Shown here: positions 24,978 to 35,967 of the stretch, one piece after another
How the letters are laid out: each line of letters starts with the position of its first letter
How positions within the stretch are numbered: position 1 is the stretch's first letter
Assembly: GCF_000829415.1 (NCBI RefSeq)
Contig: NZ_AP014637.1
Coordinates: forward strand, 1,748,001 to 1,812,000
Source of the DNA: Pseudomonas sp. StFLB209
GTDB lineage: Bacteria > Pseudomonadota > Gammaproteobacteria > Pseudomonadales > Pseudomonadaceae
Reading direction: 5' to 3'
Length of the DNA stretch: 64,000 nt
Translations under genes and position numbers: made by a program
Notes under the pieces: generated by a model
Databases searched by the model: none
What the model was told of the DNA's origin: nothing
The model's input: the letters and a program-made list of their open reading frames with translations, nothing else

Positions 24978-25823
24978 TCAGCCAGTACTGCGCGCCATGA
25001 CTTTCAAGGCGTCGGCATTGACGCCCTTTACCCCACGGATATTGCGAGCGATCTCAACCGCCAGCTCCTTTTCCGCAAAGTTGGCCACCATGCCATTGAG
25101 TGTCACCACGCCCTCCCTGGTATCGACCTTGATACCCAGGCCGTCGATGTTGCGGCTGTAGATAAGGCTGGACTTGACCTTGCTGGTAACCCAGGCGTCA
25201 CTCATCTGCTCGGTGGTACTGAGCGCCTGTGGCTGGGTCTTGGCGGCAATCGAGTCAGCGGCACTGATGCTGATCAGGTTATTTACACTGGCCACGCCAT
25301 CGGTATTGGTCGCCAGATTGCCGGCCAGCTCTTTGGCTTCAGGGCTTTGCGCCCGGCCCTTGAGCGTGACCACCCCCTGATCACTGGTCACGTCGATTTC
25401 CAGCCCTTGGGTGACGTTGCTCCACAACAGCTTGGATTTGATCGTCGCCACCAGTGTGGCGTCTTCGAAACGCTGGGCCAGGCCATTGCGGGCATCCGCC
25501 TCGGTAGCCACCGCCGGGTCGATCTGCAACTGGTTATCGACCTTGTCGATGCCTTCGACATCCAGTGCGATCCGTTCGGCCAGCTCCCGCTCGACTTCAT
25601 TCTCGACCTTGCCAGACAACCGGGCGGTGCCTTTTTCGACCGCCACCTTGATATCGAACGCACTCAAGTGCCGGTTCAAGGCAAAAGCGGTCCAGATCGA
25701 GCCCTCCTGGCGCGCCTCGATCAACGGGCCGGTTTCGCCCTGGGCAGCGCTGGCCAGCAGTGGATGGGCACCCAGCACGGCGAGTGTCGCGGTGGCCAGG
25801 ACGATGTTCTTCAGCGGATGCAT
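24978..25823 (-). CDS. Periplasmic protein with three BON domains
   Basis: A 281-residue secreted protein with signal peptide MHPLKNIVLATATLAVLGAHPLLASA. Three BON modules follow, at about residues 40-105, 115-190 and 210-280, each with a conserved Gly-Val turn (GTARLSGKVENEVERELA; GVVTLKGRAQSPEAKELA; GVVTLNGMVANFAEKELA). E. coli OsmY has two BON domains; such proteins bind membrane surfaces or act in osmotic and envelope stress. AGGAGA lies 7 bp before the ATG. It is divergent from algB (214-bp gap). A role in envelope homeostasis is likely but unproven. Confidence 0.86.
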   Translation of the reverse strand: MHPLKNIVLATATLAVLGAHPLLASAAQGETGPLIEARQEGSIWTAFALNRHLSAFDIKVAVEKGTARLSGKVENEVERELAERIALDVEGIDKVDNQLQIDPAVATEADARNGLAQRFEDATLVATIKSKLLWSNVTQGLEIDVTSDQGVVTLKGRAQSPEAKELAGNLATNTDGVASVNNLISISAADSIAAKTQPQALSTTEQMSDAWVTSKVKSSLIYSRNIDGLGIKVDTREGVVTLNGMVANFAEKELAVEIARNIRGVKGVNADALKVMARSTG

Positions 25824-26037
25824 GACGTTCTCCTTTGCAGGTCTGTCAGGCCGCCTGGCTCGGGTTAATGCTGCTACCAGGCGGTTTTCACGACAGCAGG
25901 ACAGCCAAATCCGCCAGTTAGCCAAGGCCGAAGCAGATAGCTACCATGCTTGCCGCATAATCAATCAGAATTGACCATGCAACTTGCCCGATGATTCCGA
26001 GACTAACCAAGACTATTCACTTAGGAGCGTAGGAAAA

Positions 26038-27384
<1,347 letters not shown>

Positions 27385-27402
27385 GTCAGTAATTGGTGTC
27401 AC

Positions 27403-29190
27403 ATGAAGTTGGCAATGAAATTGCGCACACGCCTGTTTCTGAGTATCTCGGCCCTGATCACAGTGGCCCTGCTCGGGCTGGTTCTGGGTCTGGTCAGTGT
27501 CATGCAGATGGCACGGACTCAGGAGTCGATGATCCAGCACAACTTCGTGACTCTGGATCTGGGCCTCAAGCTGCGTCAGAACCTGGGCGATCAGTTGGTC
27601 ATGATGCTCGACTCCGAACCCAACCCGCAGGCACTGGCGACGCTCCAGACCCAGTTCGAAGGGTTGCTGGCCCAAGGTGTCGAGCACGAGCGGCTGAGAA
27701 CCGGCACCCACGGTTTTGAACAGACCCAGCAGTTCTATCAGCAATTCATCCAGGCCTACCGCAACAACAGCGAGGGCGGCCTGAGCATCCGCAAGAACCC
27801 TGAGCTGAGTGCCAGCTTCAACAACCTGCGCAATGACTTGCTGGGCGCCTATCGCAGCGCCCTGGACAACATCAACGCGGCCGAGCGTGATTCACGCGAG
27901 CGCGCGTACTGGATCGCCGGGCTGCTCAGCCTGGTTGCTCTGGCCGTGCTGTGCATCGGGTTTGTCACTGCGCATGGCATCGCCCGCCGCTTTGGTGCAC
28001 CGATCGAAGCCCTGGCCAAGGCCGCCGACAAGATCGGCCAGGGCGATTTTGACGTCACCCTGCCTATTTCACCGGCAGCGGAGATGAACCTGCTGACCCG
28101 CCGCTTCGGCCTGATGGCCGAGGCGCTGCGCAAACACCAGGCCACCAATATCGACGAACTGCTGGCTGGCCAGCAACGCCTGCAAGCGGTGCTCGACAGC
28201 ATTGACGACGGCCTGTTGATGATCGACCGCCAGGGCCAGCTTGAGCACCTCAATCCGGTCGCCCAGCGCCAGCTTGGCTGGGACGAAAGCCGCCTCGGTC
28301 AACGCCCCGGCGAAGCGCTGGCACGCCCGGAGCTGGACGAAGAAATTCTCCTCAACCTGCGCGGCGGCACGCTGGAGCGCGCCCCGGAAGATCTGTGCAT
28401 CGAGATCGACGGCGAATCACGGCTGCTGACCTACAGCCTGACCCCGGTCAGCCATAGCGCCGGGCACATTCTCGGCGCGGTGATGGTCCTGCATGATGTG
28501 ACCGAGCAGCGCGCCTTCGAGCGGGTGCGCAGCGAGTTCGTGCTGCGCGCCTCCCACGAACTGCGCACCCCGGTCACCGGCATGCACATGGCCTTCGGTC
28601 TTTTGCAAGAACGGGTGCATTTCGCCGAAGAAAGCCGCGAGACCGACCTGTTCAATACGGTCAAGGAAGAGATGCAGCGCCTGATGCAACTGATCAACGA
28701 CCTGCTGAACTTCTCCCGCTACCAAAGCGGCCTGCAGAAACTCAAGCTGGCGCCGTGCGCCATCGATGACTTGCTCGAAGAGGCGCGCCAGCGCTTTATT
28801 GATCGCGCCCAGGAACAGAGCATCATTCTCCAGCTCGACCTGCAAGAAAATATCCCGCGCCTGCACGCCGACCAGTCACAACTGGAGCGGGTACTGGACA
28901 ACCTGCTGGACAACGCCTTGCGCCACACCCCGGAAAACGGCCTGATCCGCCTGCAGGCCCGGCGTCATGGTGAACGGGCGATCATCAGTGTCGAAGACAG
29001 CGGCGAAGGCATTGCGTACGGCAATCAGGCGCGGATCTTCGAGCCGTTTGTCCAGGTCGGCCGCAAGAAGGGCGGCGCGGGCCTGGGGCTGGCCCTGTGC
29101 AAGGAAATCGTCCAGTTGCATGGTGGACGCATGGGCGTGTATTCACGGCCGGGCCAAGGCACCCAGTTCTATATGGCCTTGCCATTCTGA
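27403..29190 (+). CDS. kinB: Sensor histidine kinase KinB
   Basis: A 595-residue inner-membrane kinase, the same length as P. aeruginosa KinB. TM1 is ~10-32, a periplasmic helical sensor spans ~33-170, TM2 (IAGLLSLVALAVLCIGFVTA) follows, then HAMP, PAS (LDSIDDGLLMIDRQGQLEHL), HisKA with H385 in RASHELRTPVTG, and HATPase (DNLLDNALRH, GEGIAYGNQ, GAGLGLALCKEIV). It phosphorylates, and in P. aeruginosa also dephosphorylates, AlgB. It is co-transcribed with algB across an 18-bp gap. An ATG four codons later is an alternative start. Confidence 0.94.
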   Translation: MKLAMKLRTRLFLSISALITVALLGLVLGLVSVMQMARTQESMIQHNFVTLDLGLKLRQNLGDQLVMMLDSEPNPQALATLQTQFEGLLAQGVEHERLRTGTHGFEQTQQFYQQFIQAYRNNSEGGLSIRKNPELSASFNNLRNDLLGAYRSALDNINAAERDSRERAYWIAGLLSLVALAVLCIGFVTAHGIARRFGAPIEALAKAADKIGQGDFDVTLPISPAAEMNLLTRRFGLMAEALRKHQATNIDELLAGQQRLQAVLDSIDDGLLMIDRQGQLEHLNPVAQRQLGWDESRLGQRPGEALARPELDEEILLNLRGGTLERAPEDLCIEIDGESRLLTYSLTPVSHSAGHILGAVMVLHDVTEQRAFERVRSEFVLRASHELRTPVTGMHMAFGLLQERVHFAEESRETDLFNTVKEEMQRLMQLINDLLNFSRYQSGLQKLKLAPCAIDDLLEEARQRFIDRAQEQSIILQLDLQENIPRLHADQSQLERVLDNLLDNALRHTPENGLIRLQARRHGERAIISVEDSGEGIAYGNQARIFEPFVQVGRKKGGAGLGLALCKEIVQLHGGRMGVYSRPGQGTQFYMALPF

Positions 29191-29233
29191 CCGCCAGCCG
29201 GGTGCCGCCCGGCCGGTCCGACGGGGCCGTGCT

Positions 29234-30013
29234 TCAGCGCTGGCTGTTGAGCACCTGCAACATCGCCGCACTCTGCGCATCCGGTTCGCCGTCGAAACGT
29301 TGCGGGCGAAAGCGCATCTGGAAGGCGGCCAGTACATTGCGGGTTTCGGTGTCCAGCACGCCGGTCTGCGGAGTGCTGTAGCCGACTCTGGCCAACTGCT
29401 GCTGGAACCACAGGATGTCTGGCAGGCGCACGGCAAACAGTGCCTGCTGGCTGGCGACCAGACGCTCGTCAGGCCAGATACCCAAGCCTTCCTGGGCCAG
29501 CCGCTTCCAGGGGAACAATGGTCCCGGGTCGAGCTTACGCATCGGCGCAATATCGCTGTGGCCAATGATGTGCTTTGGCTCGATTCCGTTGCGCTTGACG
29601 ATATCCTTGAGCAAGACAATCAGCGACTGGATCTGCGCTTCACTGTAGGGGTACCACAGCCGCCCGTTCGGGCCTTCGGTAAAGCCGGGGTTGACGATCT
29701 CAATGCCGATCGACGAGGAGTTGAGCCAGGTGCGTCCGTCCCACTGGCTGTCGCCGGCGTGCCAGGCGCGGGCATTTTCATCGACCAGTTTGAATATGGT
29801 GGCCCGGCTATCGTCGCCAATCAGGTAATGACTGCTGACCTGGCCGCTGGTCAGCAGTTGCAGCGAGCGCTCCTGAGACGCCGAGGTGTAGTGCAGGATG
29901 ACGTACTGGATACGGTTATCGAAATTCTTCGAGGGGTGGCTGGTGTCCAGCCGGGGGCCGCTAGCGCAGGCACTGAGAACCAGAAGGGATACAACAGCGA
30001 AAAACAGCTTCAT
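29234..30013 (-). CDS. ampDh2: N-acetylmuramoyl-L-alanine amidase AmpDh2 (lipoprotein)
   Basis: A 259-residue outer-membrane-type lipoprotein. Signal sequence and lipobox LSAC lead into an Amidase_2 domain with zinc ligands in VILHYTSA and IIGHSDIAP and the catalytic-site Glu in SIGIEIVNPG. A C-terminal PG_binding_1 domain (ILWFQQQLARVGYSTPQTG) follows. It cleaves the N-acetylmuramate-L-Ala bond in periplasmic peptidoglycan, unlike cytosolic AmpD. Length (259 aa) and position after kinB equal P. aeruginosa AmpDh2 (PA5485). The ATG at 30013 is used; an upstream in-frame TTG adds three residues. Confidence 0.9.
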   Translation of the reverse strand: MKLFFAVVSLLVLSACASGPRLDTSHPSKNFDNRIQYVILHYTSASQERSLQLLTSGQVSSHYLIGDDSRATIFKLVDENARAWHAGDSQWDGRTWLNSSSIGIEIVNPGFTEGPNGRLWYPYSEAQIQSLIVLLKDIVKRNGIEPKHIIGHSDIAPMRKLDPGPLFPWKRLAQEGLGIWPDERLVASQQALFAVRLPDILWFQQQLARVGYSTPQTGVLDTETRNVLAAFQMRFRPQRFDGEPDAQSAAMLQVLNSQR

Positions 30014-30092
30014 GACATCCAACTATTCAAAAATCATAACGGAACGGGCGCAGATCGCCCGATGATTGAAAACCGCCCGCCAGGTGAGCCAC

Positions 30093-32249
30093 TCACCCTT
30101 GTTCAACCCGGTTGCGGCCGCTTTCCTTGGCCCGATACAGCGCCTGGTCAGCGCGCTTGAGCGCAGTGTCGCTGCGTTCAGCAGCGCGCAGATCGGTCAC
30201 CCCAATCGACACCGTGATAGTCACCGGCTCGCCCTTGAAGTGGAACGGGCAACGCTCCACCGCCGCACGCAGCTCATCGAGCATCAACAGCCCGGTTTGC
30301 AGCTCAGTGGCCGGCATCAGCAAGACAAACTCCTCACCGCCAAAGCGGGCCAGGAAATCGGTGGTGCGCAGACGCCGGTGCAGCTCCTTGGCGACGATCT
30401 TGAGCACCTTGTCGCCGGCCAGATGCCCATAGCCGTCATTGATGCGCTTGAAGTGATCCAGATCCAGAATACCGATCAGCAGGCTATCGCGGTTCTGCTG
30501 CCAACGGGCGATTTCCCGCTCCAGACGCTCGCCCCACGCCGCCCGGTTGGGCAGGCCGGTCAGCGGGTCGAGCAGCGCCTTGCGCCGCTGCTCTTCCAGA
30601 TTGGCACGCACGCCCAGCGCTTCCTGCTCCATGCTCGCCACCCGGCCAGCCAGGCTTTGCAGGCTTTCGGCGACTTCACGCTCGCGCTCGTCGCGCTTGC
30701 GCTGATAGTCATCCATGGCGCCGAGCATGCCTTCGAGGCGGCTTTCCAGCACCCGCTTGAGGCTGATCAGGTCCGATGCCTCCTGCACGCTGCTTTGCAG
30801 ATCGTCGACCTGTTCGCGTAACTGGCTGTCGAAATCCCGCGCCGAACAATGGCTTTCCTGATACCCCTCGTTGACCGCCTGCAAGCCACTCTGGAACGAC
30901 TCAAGACGCTGATTGAGCTGCTTGAGGTAGGTTTCGAATTCGTGCTGACCACTGTCGCTGACAGCCAGCATCAAGATTGCAAGATCGTCGAGAATCGGTA
31001 GCAGTTCGTACCAGTTCAACCCATGTTCGAGGCGATGGCGCATCGACTCGGCATGTGGCCGGTGGATTTCGGGCAGGTTGAGGTCTTCAAGCAGGCCCAG
31101 CAGGGTCTCTTCGATGTGTGCGGCCACCGAGCTGTAACTGGGCTCCGGTGAGGACGGCAAGCCGTATTCGCCGTCCGCCGCTTGCTCCTCGGCAGCTTCT
31201 TCGGGCTCGTCGGCCTCACGCTCGGCTTCGAGGGCTTTTGGCGTATCCGCAGCGGCCTGCGGCAATTGCTGGAACGGCACCGTCGGTACCGGGGCCAGCA
31301 ACGCATCAACCTGTCCTAGCCCGTTCAACGGCGGGGCGCTGGCCGGGGTCTGCGGCTCGGCTTTGATTTCGCCTGAAGCCAGCGCCGGCACAGGCTCTAC
31401 AACCGGCGCAGCGCTCGGCGCTTCGGGCGCCGGGGCGACTTCAGCCAGGGGCGCAGGCTCAATGGTGTTCTGAGGAGCAGGTTCAACGACAGCCGGTTCG
31501 GCAGAGACCGAATGGGCGGCAGGCGCTCCTGCTGGTGCAGAACTGACCGGCTTGGTTGGCTCAGGGTGAACGGCAACAGGTTCCTGCGGCGTAGCAGGAC
31601 GCGGTTGTTCCTCGACCTCGGCAGCGTCATCGTCGTCGGCAACCGGTTCACCGGGCCGGGCCGCTGCAGACGGCGCCGCAACAGCGGCGGCGGCAGGCTC
31701 GCCAGGTTGCGGGTCATGGGTTTCATCGCGCGAACCGAACAGGCGCTCAAGCAAGCCGGGCCGGTGACCCTCGTCAGGTCGCTCAATGGCGTCGAGTGCC
31801 TTGCCTTGCAAACCGCTGAGTTCGCTGAGCAGCAGCGGCAGCTCACGGGCCTGGGTGGCTCGATCATCGAGGTTTTTGGCGAAGCGCTTGAGCGGCTTGC
31901 GCACCTCGCGTGGCAGCGGCAGGCTCTGCAACTGGGCGACCAGCGCGTTCAGCGCATCACCGATCTGCCCGACCCGCACTTCACGGCGCTGCTCGGAGTC
32001 GAGCACGGCCTTTTCCAGACGCGGGATCAACCCGGCCAGCCCGGCGTCCATGTCATCCTTGCGGACGATTTCGCGCATTTCCTTCATGCATTCGTCGACC
32101 GCCCGGTCGGTACCCTCCGCCGCCAGGCTGCTGCGCACCAGACCACGGCGCAACAGGTCGAGACGGGCCTGCCAGCGCTTCTCCAGACGGTCCTGCTGCT
32201 CGATGCCCTTGAGGTACTTCTCTTTCCAACGCTCGGCGTCGTCACTCAT
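30093..32249 (-). CDS. dgcH: GGDEF diguanylate cyclase, DgcH-type
   Basis: A 718-residue cytosolic protein. The N-terminal ~150 residues are helical (MSDDAERWKEKYLKGIEQQD). A long Pro/Ala/Glu-rich linker (~170-340) and a coiled-coil region follow. The C-terminal GGDEF domain (~550-718) has an intact active site ARFGGEEF and a product-inhibition site RTTD five residues before it, so an active, feedback-controlled c-di-GMP synthase is predicted. It has no membrane segment. Position between ampDh2 and the EEP-family gene matches P. aeruginosa DgcH (PA5487). The linker length varies between species. Confidence 0.88.
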   Translation of the reverse strand: MSDDAERWKEKYLKGIEQQDRLEKRWQARLDLLRRGLVRSSLAAEGTDRAVDECMKEMREIVRKDDMDAGLAGLIPRLEKAVLDSEQRREVRVGQIGDALNALVAQLQSLPLPREVRKPLKRFAKNLDDRATQARELPLLLSELSGLQGKALDAIERPDEGHRPGLLERLFGSRDETHDPQPGEPAAAAVAAPSAAARPGEPVADDDDAAEVEEQPRPATPQEPVAVHPEPTKPVSSAPAGAPAAHSVSAEPAVVEPAPQNTIEPAPLAEVAPAPEAPSAAPVVEPVPALASGEIKAEPQTPASAPPLNGLGQVDALLAPVPTVPFQQLPQAAADTPKALEAEREADEPEEAAEEQAADGEYGLPSSPEPSYSSVAAHIEETLLGLLEDLNLPEIHRPHAESMRHRLEHGLNWYELLPILDDLAILMLAVSDSGQHEFETYLKQLNQRLESFQSGLQAVNEGYQESHCSARDFDSQLREQVDDLQSSVQEASDLISLKRVLESRLEGMLGAMDDYQRKRDEREREVAESLQSLAGRVASMEQEALGVRANLEEQRRKALLDPLTGLPNRAAWGERLEREIARWQQNRDSLLIGILDLDHFKRINDGYGHLAGDKVLKIVAKELHRRLRTTDFLARFGGEEFVLLMPATELQTGLLMLDELRAAVERCPFHFKGEPVTITVSIGVTDLRAAERSDTALKRADQALYRAKESGRNRVEQG

Positions 32250-32264
32250 GTACGGGATTCACTG

Positions 32265-33131
32265 TCAGATTCCGCTAGGAACAGGTAAGGAGTCCCCGCA
32301 CAGCGACGCTGGCAGACGGATCTCTACCGCCACGGGCAGATGATCGGAAATGGGCTGGGCCAGCACCTGAACCCGTTCCAGGGTCAGGGTCGGGCTCAGC
32401 AGAATATGGTCCAGGCAGCGCTGCGGGCGCCAACTGGGAAACGTCGCTTCGATTTGCGGTGCCAACAGACCCAGATCGCGCAACGGCGAGTGCTCAAGCA
32501 GGTCGGTGGCGTGGGTGTTCATGTCGCCCATCAGCACCTGATGGCGATAATTGCCGATCAGTTCGCGGATATAGGCCAGTTGCCGGGTGCGGGTGCGGGC
32601 ACCGAGTGCCAGGTGCATCATCACCACCACCAGCGCGTCGTCACCTTCGCCGAAACGCATCAGAATCGCCCCTCGCCCGGCCGGGCCGGGCAACGGATGG
32701 TCCTCGATCGAGCCAGGCTTGAGACGGCTGAGCACCCCGTTGCTGTGCTGGGCCAGGCGCCCCAGGTTGCGATTGAGCTGCTGATACCAGTAGGGAAAAG
32801 CCCCCAGTTGTGCCAGATGCTCGACCTGGTTGATGTAGCCGGAGCGCAGACTGCCGCCATCGGCTTCCTGCAACGCCACCAGGTCGAAATCACCGATCAG
32901 CGCACCGATTTTTTGCAGGTTACCGGCCCGGCCGAAGTGCGGCAGCACATGCTGCCAACTGCGGGTCAGGTAATGGTGATAGCGCTGGGTGTTGATACCC
33001 ACCTGGATATTGAAGCTCAACAGCCGCAGACGACCATTGTCCGGCAAGCCGCTGGCACTCAGGTGATGTTCATTGACCTGCGGGTCTCGCAGGCCGGCGA
33101 CACGCTCGTTACCCTTGCCCCAGCGGCGCAT
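32265..33131 (-). CDS. Endonuclease/exonuclease/phosphatase (EEP) family hydrolase
   Basis: A 288-residue protein with the EEP fold signatures: LSFNIQVGI at the start strand, catalytic ALQEADGGSLRSG, GDMNTH and the C-terminal ISDHLPVAVEI histidine. Substrate may be DNA, RNA or a phosphoester; sequence does not say. The ATG at 33131 lies 11 bp after the dsbA stop but has a poor Shine-Dalgarno. A GTG at 33167 inside dsbA is the alternative. It probably belongs to a dsbA-EEP-dgcH transcript (16 bp to dgcH), an arrangement conserved in Pseudomonas (PA5487-PA5489). Confidence 0.85.
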   Translation of the reverse strand: MRRWGKGNERVAGLRDPQVNEHHLSASGLPDNGRLRLLSFNIQVGINTQRYHHYLTRSWQHVLPHFGRAGNLQKIGALIGDFDLVALQEADGGSLRSGYINQVEHLAQLGAFPYWYQQLNRNLGRLAQHSNGVLSRLKPGSIEDHPLPGPAGRGAILMRFGEGDDALVVVMMHLALGARTRTRQLAYIRELIGNYRHQVLMGDMNTHATDLLEHSPLRDLGLLAPQIEATFPSWRPQRCLDHILLSPTLTLERVQVLAQPISDHLPVAVEIRLPASLCGDSLPVPSGI

Positions 33132-33141
33132 GGCGGCGGGC

Positions 33142-33786
33142 TTACTGGCCGGCCTTGGCAGCTGCACGCTCTTTGGCGATCAGCTGGTCGGCGACCTGCA
33201 ACGTGGCTTCCGGGCCACCGGAAGTACCCAGGTCAAAGCGGTATTTGCCATTGACGACCATGGTCGGTACGCCAGTGACCTGATACTGCTTGGCCAGCTC
33301 TTTGTACTTGGCGATCTTGCCTTTGACGGCGAACGATTTGAAGGTGCTGAGGAACTTGTCTTTGTCGACGCCTTGGGTGGCCAGGAATTCAGCCATGTCT
33401 TCAGGGTCGGTCAAGCGCTGGCGCTTGTTCTGGATGGCATCGAAGATGGCCGCGTGAACCTTGTGCTCGACGCCCATTTCTTCCAGGGTGATGAACAGTT
33501 GGCCATGAGCATCCCAAGGGCCACCGAACAGTGCCGGAATGCGCACGAAATGCACGTCGGCGGGCAGCTTGTCAGCCCATGGGTTGATGGTCGGTTCGAA
33601 TGCATAGCAATGCGGGCAACCGTACCAGAACAGCTCAACGACTTCGATCTTGCCAGGCTCCGACACAGCCACCGGACTGCTCAGTTCGACATATTGTTTG
33701 CCTGCCTCGATCGGCTGGGCGGCCTGTGCGGTCATGCCGAACACACTGGCGGCTACCAGAGCGGCGCTGAGAATCAGGTTACGCAT
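33142..33786 (-). CDS. dsbA: Thiol:disulfide oxidoreductase DsbA
   Basis: A 214-residue periplasmic protein with signal peptide MRNLILSAALVAASVFGMTAQAA. The thioredoxin-fold active site is C57-P-H-C60 (WYGCPHCYAF). The cis-proline loop VTGVPTMVVNGKYRF contains the expected V-P. It introduces disulphides into secreted proteins and is re-oxidised by DsbB. TACTCC on the plus strand, i.e. GGAGTA, lies 4 bp before the ATG. First gene of the dsbA-EEP-dgcH set. Confidence 0.93.
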   Translation of the reverse strand: MRNLILSAALVAASVFGMTAQAAQPIEAGKQYVELSSPVAVSEPGKIEVVELFWYGCPHCYAFEPTINPWADKLPADVHFVRIPALFGGPWDAHGQLFITLEEMGVEHKVHAAIFDAIQNKRQRLTDPEDMAEFLATQGVDKDKFLSTFKSFAVKGKIAKYKELAKQYQVTGVPTMVVNGKYRFDLGTSGGPEATLQVADQLIAKERAAAKAGQ

Positions 33787-34140
33787 GCATTACTCCTGGG
33801 GTCATGAGGGTCGCTCGCGGCGATGTCTGTTTCGACCGCTCGTCGCGGCAGCGGTTCGTCCGTTTCAGCCTGAATCATCAATACATGATGATCGAGCACG
33901 GAAAAACGGAGTCTACTGCTTGTAAATGAGCATTCCGAGTCAATTTTCAATATGGCAACCGTCCCTCGGAACAGTTCGAGGGTGCCTGCCGCCGCAGCAA
34001 CGAGTGTAACGTCGGTGATAACGGGAAAGGTTAGCTCAGGATTAACAACCGATCAGTCGAACGGCGCTGATGGCCGGCCACTGTGTTGGGCGGGGCAGGA
34101 GAGGGCAGCGCTTGCCCCCTCCCGGTAAAGATCAGACGGC
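33787..34140. other. Intergenic region between dsbA and cytochrome c4
   Basis: Both flanking genes are on the minus strand, so this 354-bp stretch holds the dsbA promoter and the cytochrome c4 terminator region. The only recognised feature is the degenerate repeat at 33896-33961. Short open frames here have no support. Confidence 0.5.
33896..33961. repeat. Degenerate fragment of the MITE-like family
   Basis: CGGAAAAACGGAGTCTACTG and the following TTGTAAATGAGCATTCCGAG parallel the interior of copy 1 (17575-17630; GGAGTTTACGG, TTGTAAATGAGCATTTTGAG). Terminal repeats are not present, so it is a decayed partial copy. Confidence 0.55.
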
Positions 34141-34755
34141 TTAATGCAGGCCCTGAATATACTGGGCCAGCGCCTCGATGTCTTTGTTACTGAGTTTTGC
34201 GGCGATTGAGCGCATGACCATGCTGTCGCCATCGTTGACCCGCTCTTCTTCGCGAAAGGCGGTCAGTTGTTTCTTGATGTAGTCGGCATGCTGACCGCTC
34301 AGGCGAGGGTATCCGGCCGGGGCGTTGCCGGCGCCGTCAGGAGAATGACAACCGATGCAGGCCGGCATGCCGTCTTCGAGTTTGCCGCCACGGAACAAGG
34401 CTTCACCGCGAGCGACCAACGCGGGGTTGGCGGCACCGACACTGCCTTTCTGGCTGGCGTACCAGGCGGCAAGATCGGCCAGGTCCTGATCATTGAGGGG
34501 CACCAGCAGGCCGGTCATTTCCGGCACCGTGCGCTTGCCGCCCTTGATCTCCTGCAATTGCTTGAGCAGGTAGCGCTCGCCTTGGCCGGCGAGTTTGGGA
34601 AAGTTGCCTATCGGGCTGTTGCCATCCGGGCCATGGCAGGCGCCACACACCAGCGCTTTGCCTTGTCCGGCGGCAGCGTTGCCGGCCAGGTCGGCGGCCT
34701 GCGCCCCTGCGCAGACCCCCAGGGTCAGTAGCAGACTCACGAGCAATGTGTTCAT
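34141..34755 (-). CDS. Diheme cytochrome c4
   Basis: A 204-residue periplasmic protein with signal peptide MNTLLVSLLLTLGVCAGAQA and two heme domains: CGACH (C37, C40, H41) and CIGCH in the second half. Each is followed by a Met-containing loop (TVPEMTGLL and GDSMVMRSIA) suited as sixth ligands. Cytochrome c4 donates electrons to terminal oxidases. Unlike P. aeruginosa, where a second cytochrome gene (PA5491) lies beside cc4, only one is present here. Probably monocistronic. Confidence 0.9.
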   Translation of the reverse strand: MNTLLVSLLLTLGVCAGAQAADLAGNAAAGQGKALVCGACHGPDGNSPIGNFPKLAGQGERYLLKQLQEIKGGKRTVPEMTGLLVPLNDQDLADLAAWYASQKGSVGAANPALVARGEALFRGGKLEDGMPACIGCHSPDGAGNAPAGYPRLSGQHADYIKKQLTAFREEERVNDGDSMVMRSIAAKLSNKDIEALAQYIQGLH

Positions 34756-35024
34756 CAGGTCATCCAGATCGGGCTATAGGTGAAACGTCAGGCAGCGACC
34801 GGCTCGCCCCTCCAGCGGATGAAGGTTGGCGACACCGACAACTGCGGTGCTTGCACATTTCCACGCGACGGCAACGATTTGAATGGCCACTGAAACAACC
34901 GTTACGTCCGGTTATTCAGCAAAAACCTTTCAGGTTGAAAGCGGACTGCGTTCTAATGCGCATCGGATCCTGCAAACAGCCGGCGACGGTTAGTACGCCG
35001 ACCAGATCCTTTTCTCGCTTTAAG

Positions 35025-35162
35025 AGGGCGTCTACAAAATGGCTGCACTCGGCAATACTGCGTTGAAATCGACCTCAAAATGCTTATGTACTTATGTACA
35101 CTGCGCTTTTTAGCCCGATTTCGCTTTGTCTTGCCTTCATTCGCCTATTTTATAAACGCCCT
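35025..35162. mobile_element. MITE-like element, copy 2 (138 bp)
   Basis: Terminal repeats AGGGCGTCTACAAAAT / ATTTTATAAACGCCCT (14 of 16 pair) enclose an interior that, read on the minus strand, follows copy 1: GGCGAATGAAGGCAAGACAAAGCG, ATAAGCATTTTGAGGTCG, AACGCAGTATTGCCGAGTGC (each shown in part). It lies 129 bp before the engB start in a 535-bp gap upstream of cytochrome c4 and engB. Confidence 0.65.
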
Positions 35163-35290
35163 CCAAGTGCTCATTCACCTGAGCCAGGCGAAATCCACAC
35201 AAAGTTTGCGGCATTATATACTCCATGCCGCACGACTGGAAACGACACCTCTTGCCGCACCCTTGCAGCAGGGCTTTTACCGGAAATCAC

Positions 35291-35932
35291 ATGCAACTCA
35301 AGAACCCCATCCTCGGCCTCTGCCAACAGGCCAAGTTCATGCTCAGCGCCGCCAAGGTCGATCAGTGCCCTGATGATGCGGGCTTCGAAGTCGCGTTCGC
35401 CGGCCGCTCCAACGCAGGCAAGTCCAGCGCCCTGAATACCCTGACCCACGCCAACCTGGCGCGTACCTCCAAGACGCCGGGGCGCACCCAGTTGCTGAAC
35501 TTCTTCCGCCTGGACGATGACCGGCGGCTGGTCGACCTGCCCGGTTACGGTTACGCCAAGGTGCCGATCCCGCTCAAGCAGCACTGGCAGCGCCACCTGG
35601 AAGCCTACCTGGGCAGCCGCGAGAGCCTCAAGGGCGTGATACTGCTGATGGACGTGCGCCATCCAATGACCGACTTCGACATCATGATGCTCGACTGGAC
35701 GGTGGCCAGCGGCATGCCGATGCATATCCTGCTGACCAAAGCCGACAAGCTGACCCACGGCGCGGCAAAAGGCACCTTGCTCAAGGTTCAGGCACAGATT
35801 CGCAAGAGTTGGGGCAATGACGTAACCATCCAGCTGTTCTCGGCGCCCAAACGCCAGGGCCTGGAAGAAGCCTACCGCGTGCTGGCCGGCTGGATGGAAC
35901 TGGCCGACAAAGAGCCCGCCGCGCAGGCCTGA
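35291..35932 (+). CDS. engB: Ribosome-biogenesis GTPase EngB (YsxC/YihA)
   Basis: A 213-residue Era-like GTPase. G1 is GRSNAGKS at residues 38-45, G2/G3 include TPGRTQ and [10 protein letters not shown], and G4 is TKAD. It acts in 50S assembly and is essential in many bacteria. The ATG at 35291 ([11 protein letters not shown]) matches the usual N-terminus; a frame beginning at 35225 would add 22 residues and is not favoured. The neighbouring ErsA small RNA and polA on the opposite strand follow the standard Pseudomonas layout. Confidence 0.92.
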   Translation: MQLKNPILGLCQQAKFMLSAAKVDQCPDDAGFEVAFAGRSNAGKSSALNTLTHANLARTSKTPGRTQLLNFFRLDDDRRLVDLPGYGYAKVPIPLKQHWQRHLEAYLGSRESLKGVILLMDVRHPMTDFDIMMLDWTVASGMPMHILLTKADKLTHGAAKGTLLKVQAQIRKSWGNDVTIQLFSAPKRQGLEEAYRVLAGWMELADKEPAAQA

Positions 35933-35967
35933 AACGCTGCGCCAGTCGGCGCGGCCGTTTTACAGGC

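Noticed and set aside
33131..33167. GTG at 33167 as start of the EEP-family gene
   Set aside because: It would lie inside dsbA and add residues without similarity; the ATG at 33131 is preferred, though its Shine-Dalgarno is weak.
35080..35435. Two overlapping 97- and 113-codon frames ahead of and inside engB
   Set aside because: They begin within the MITE-like element and run out of frame through engB.
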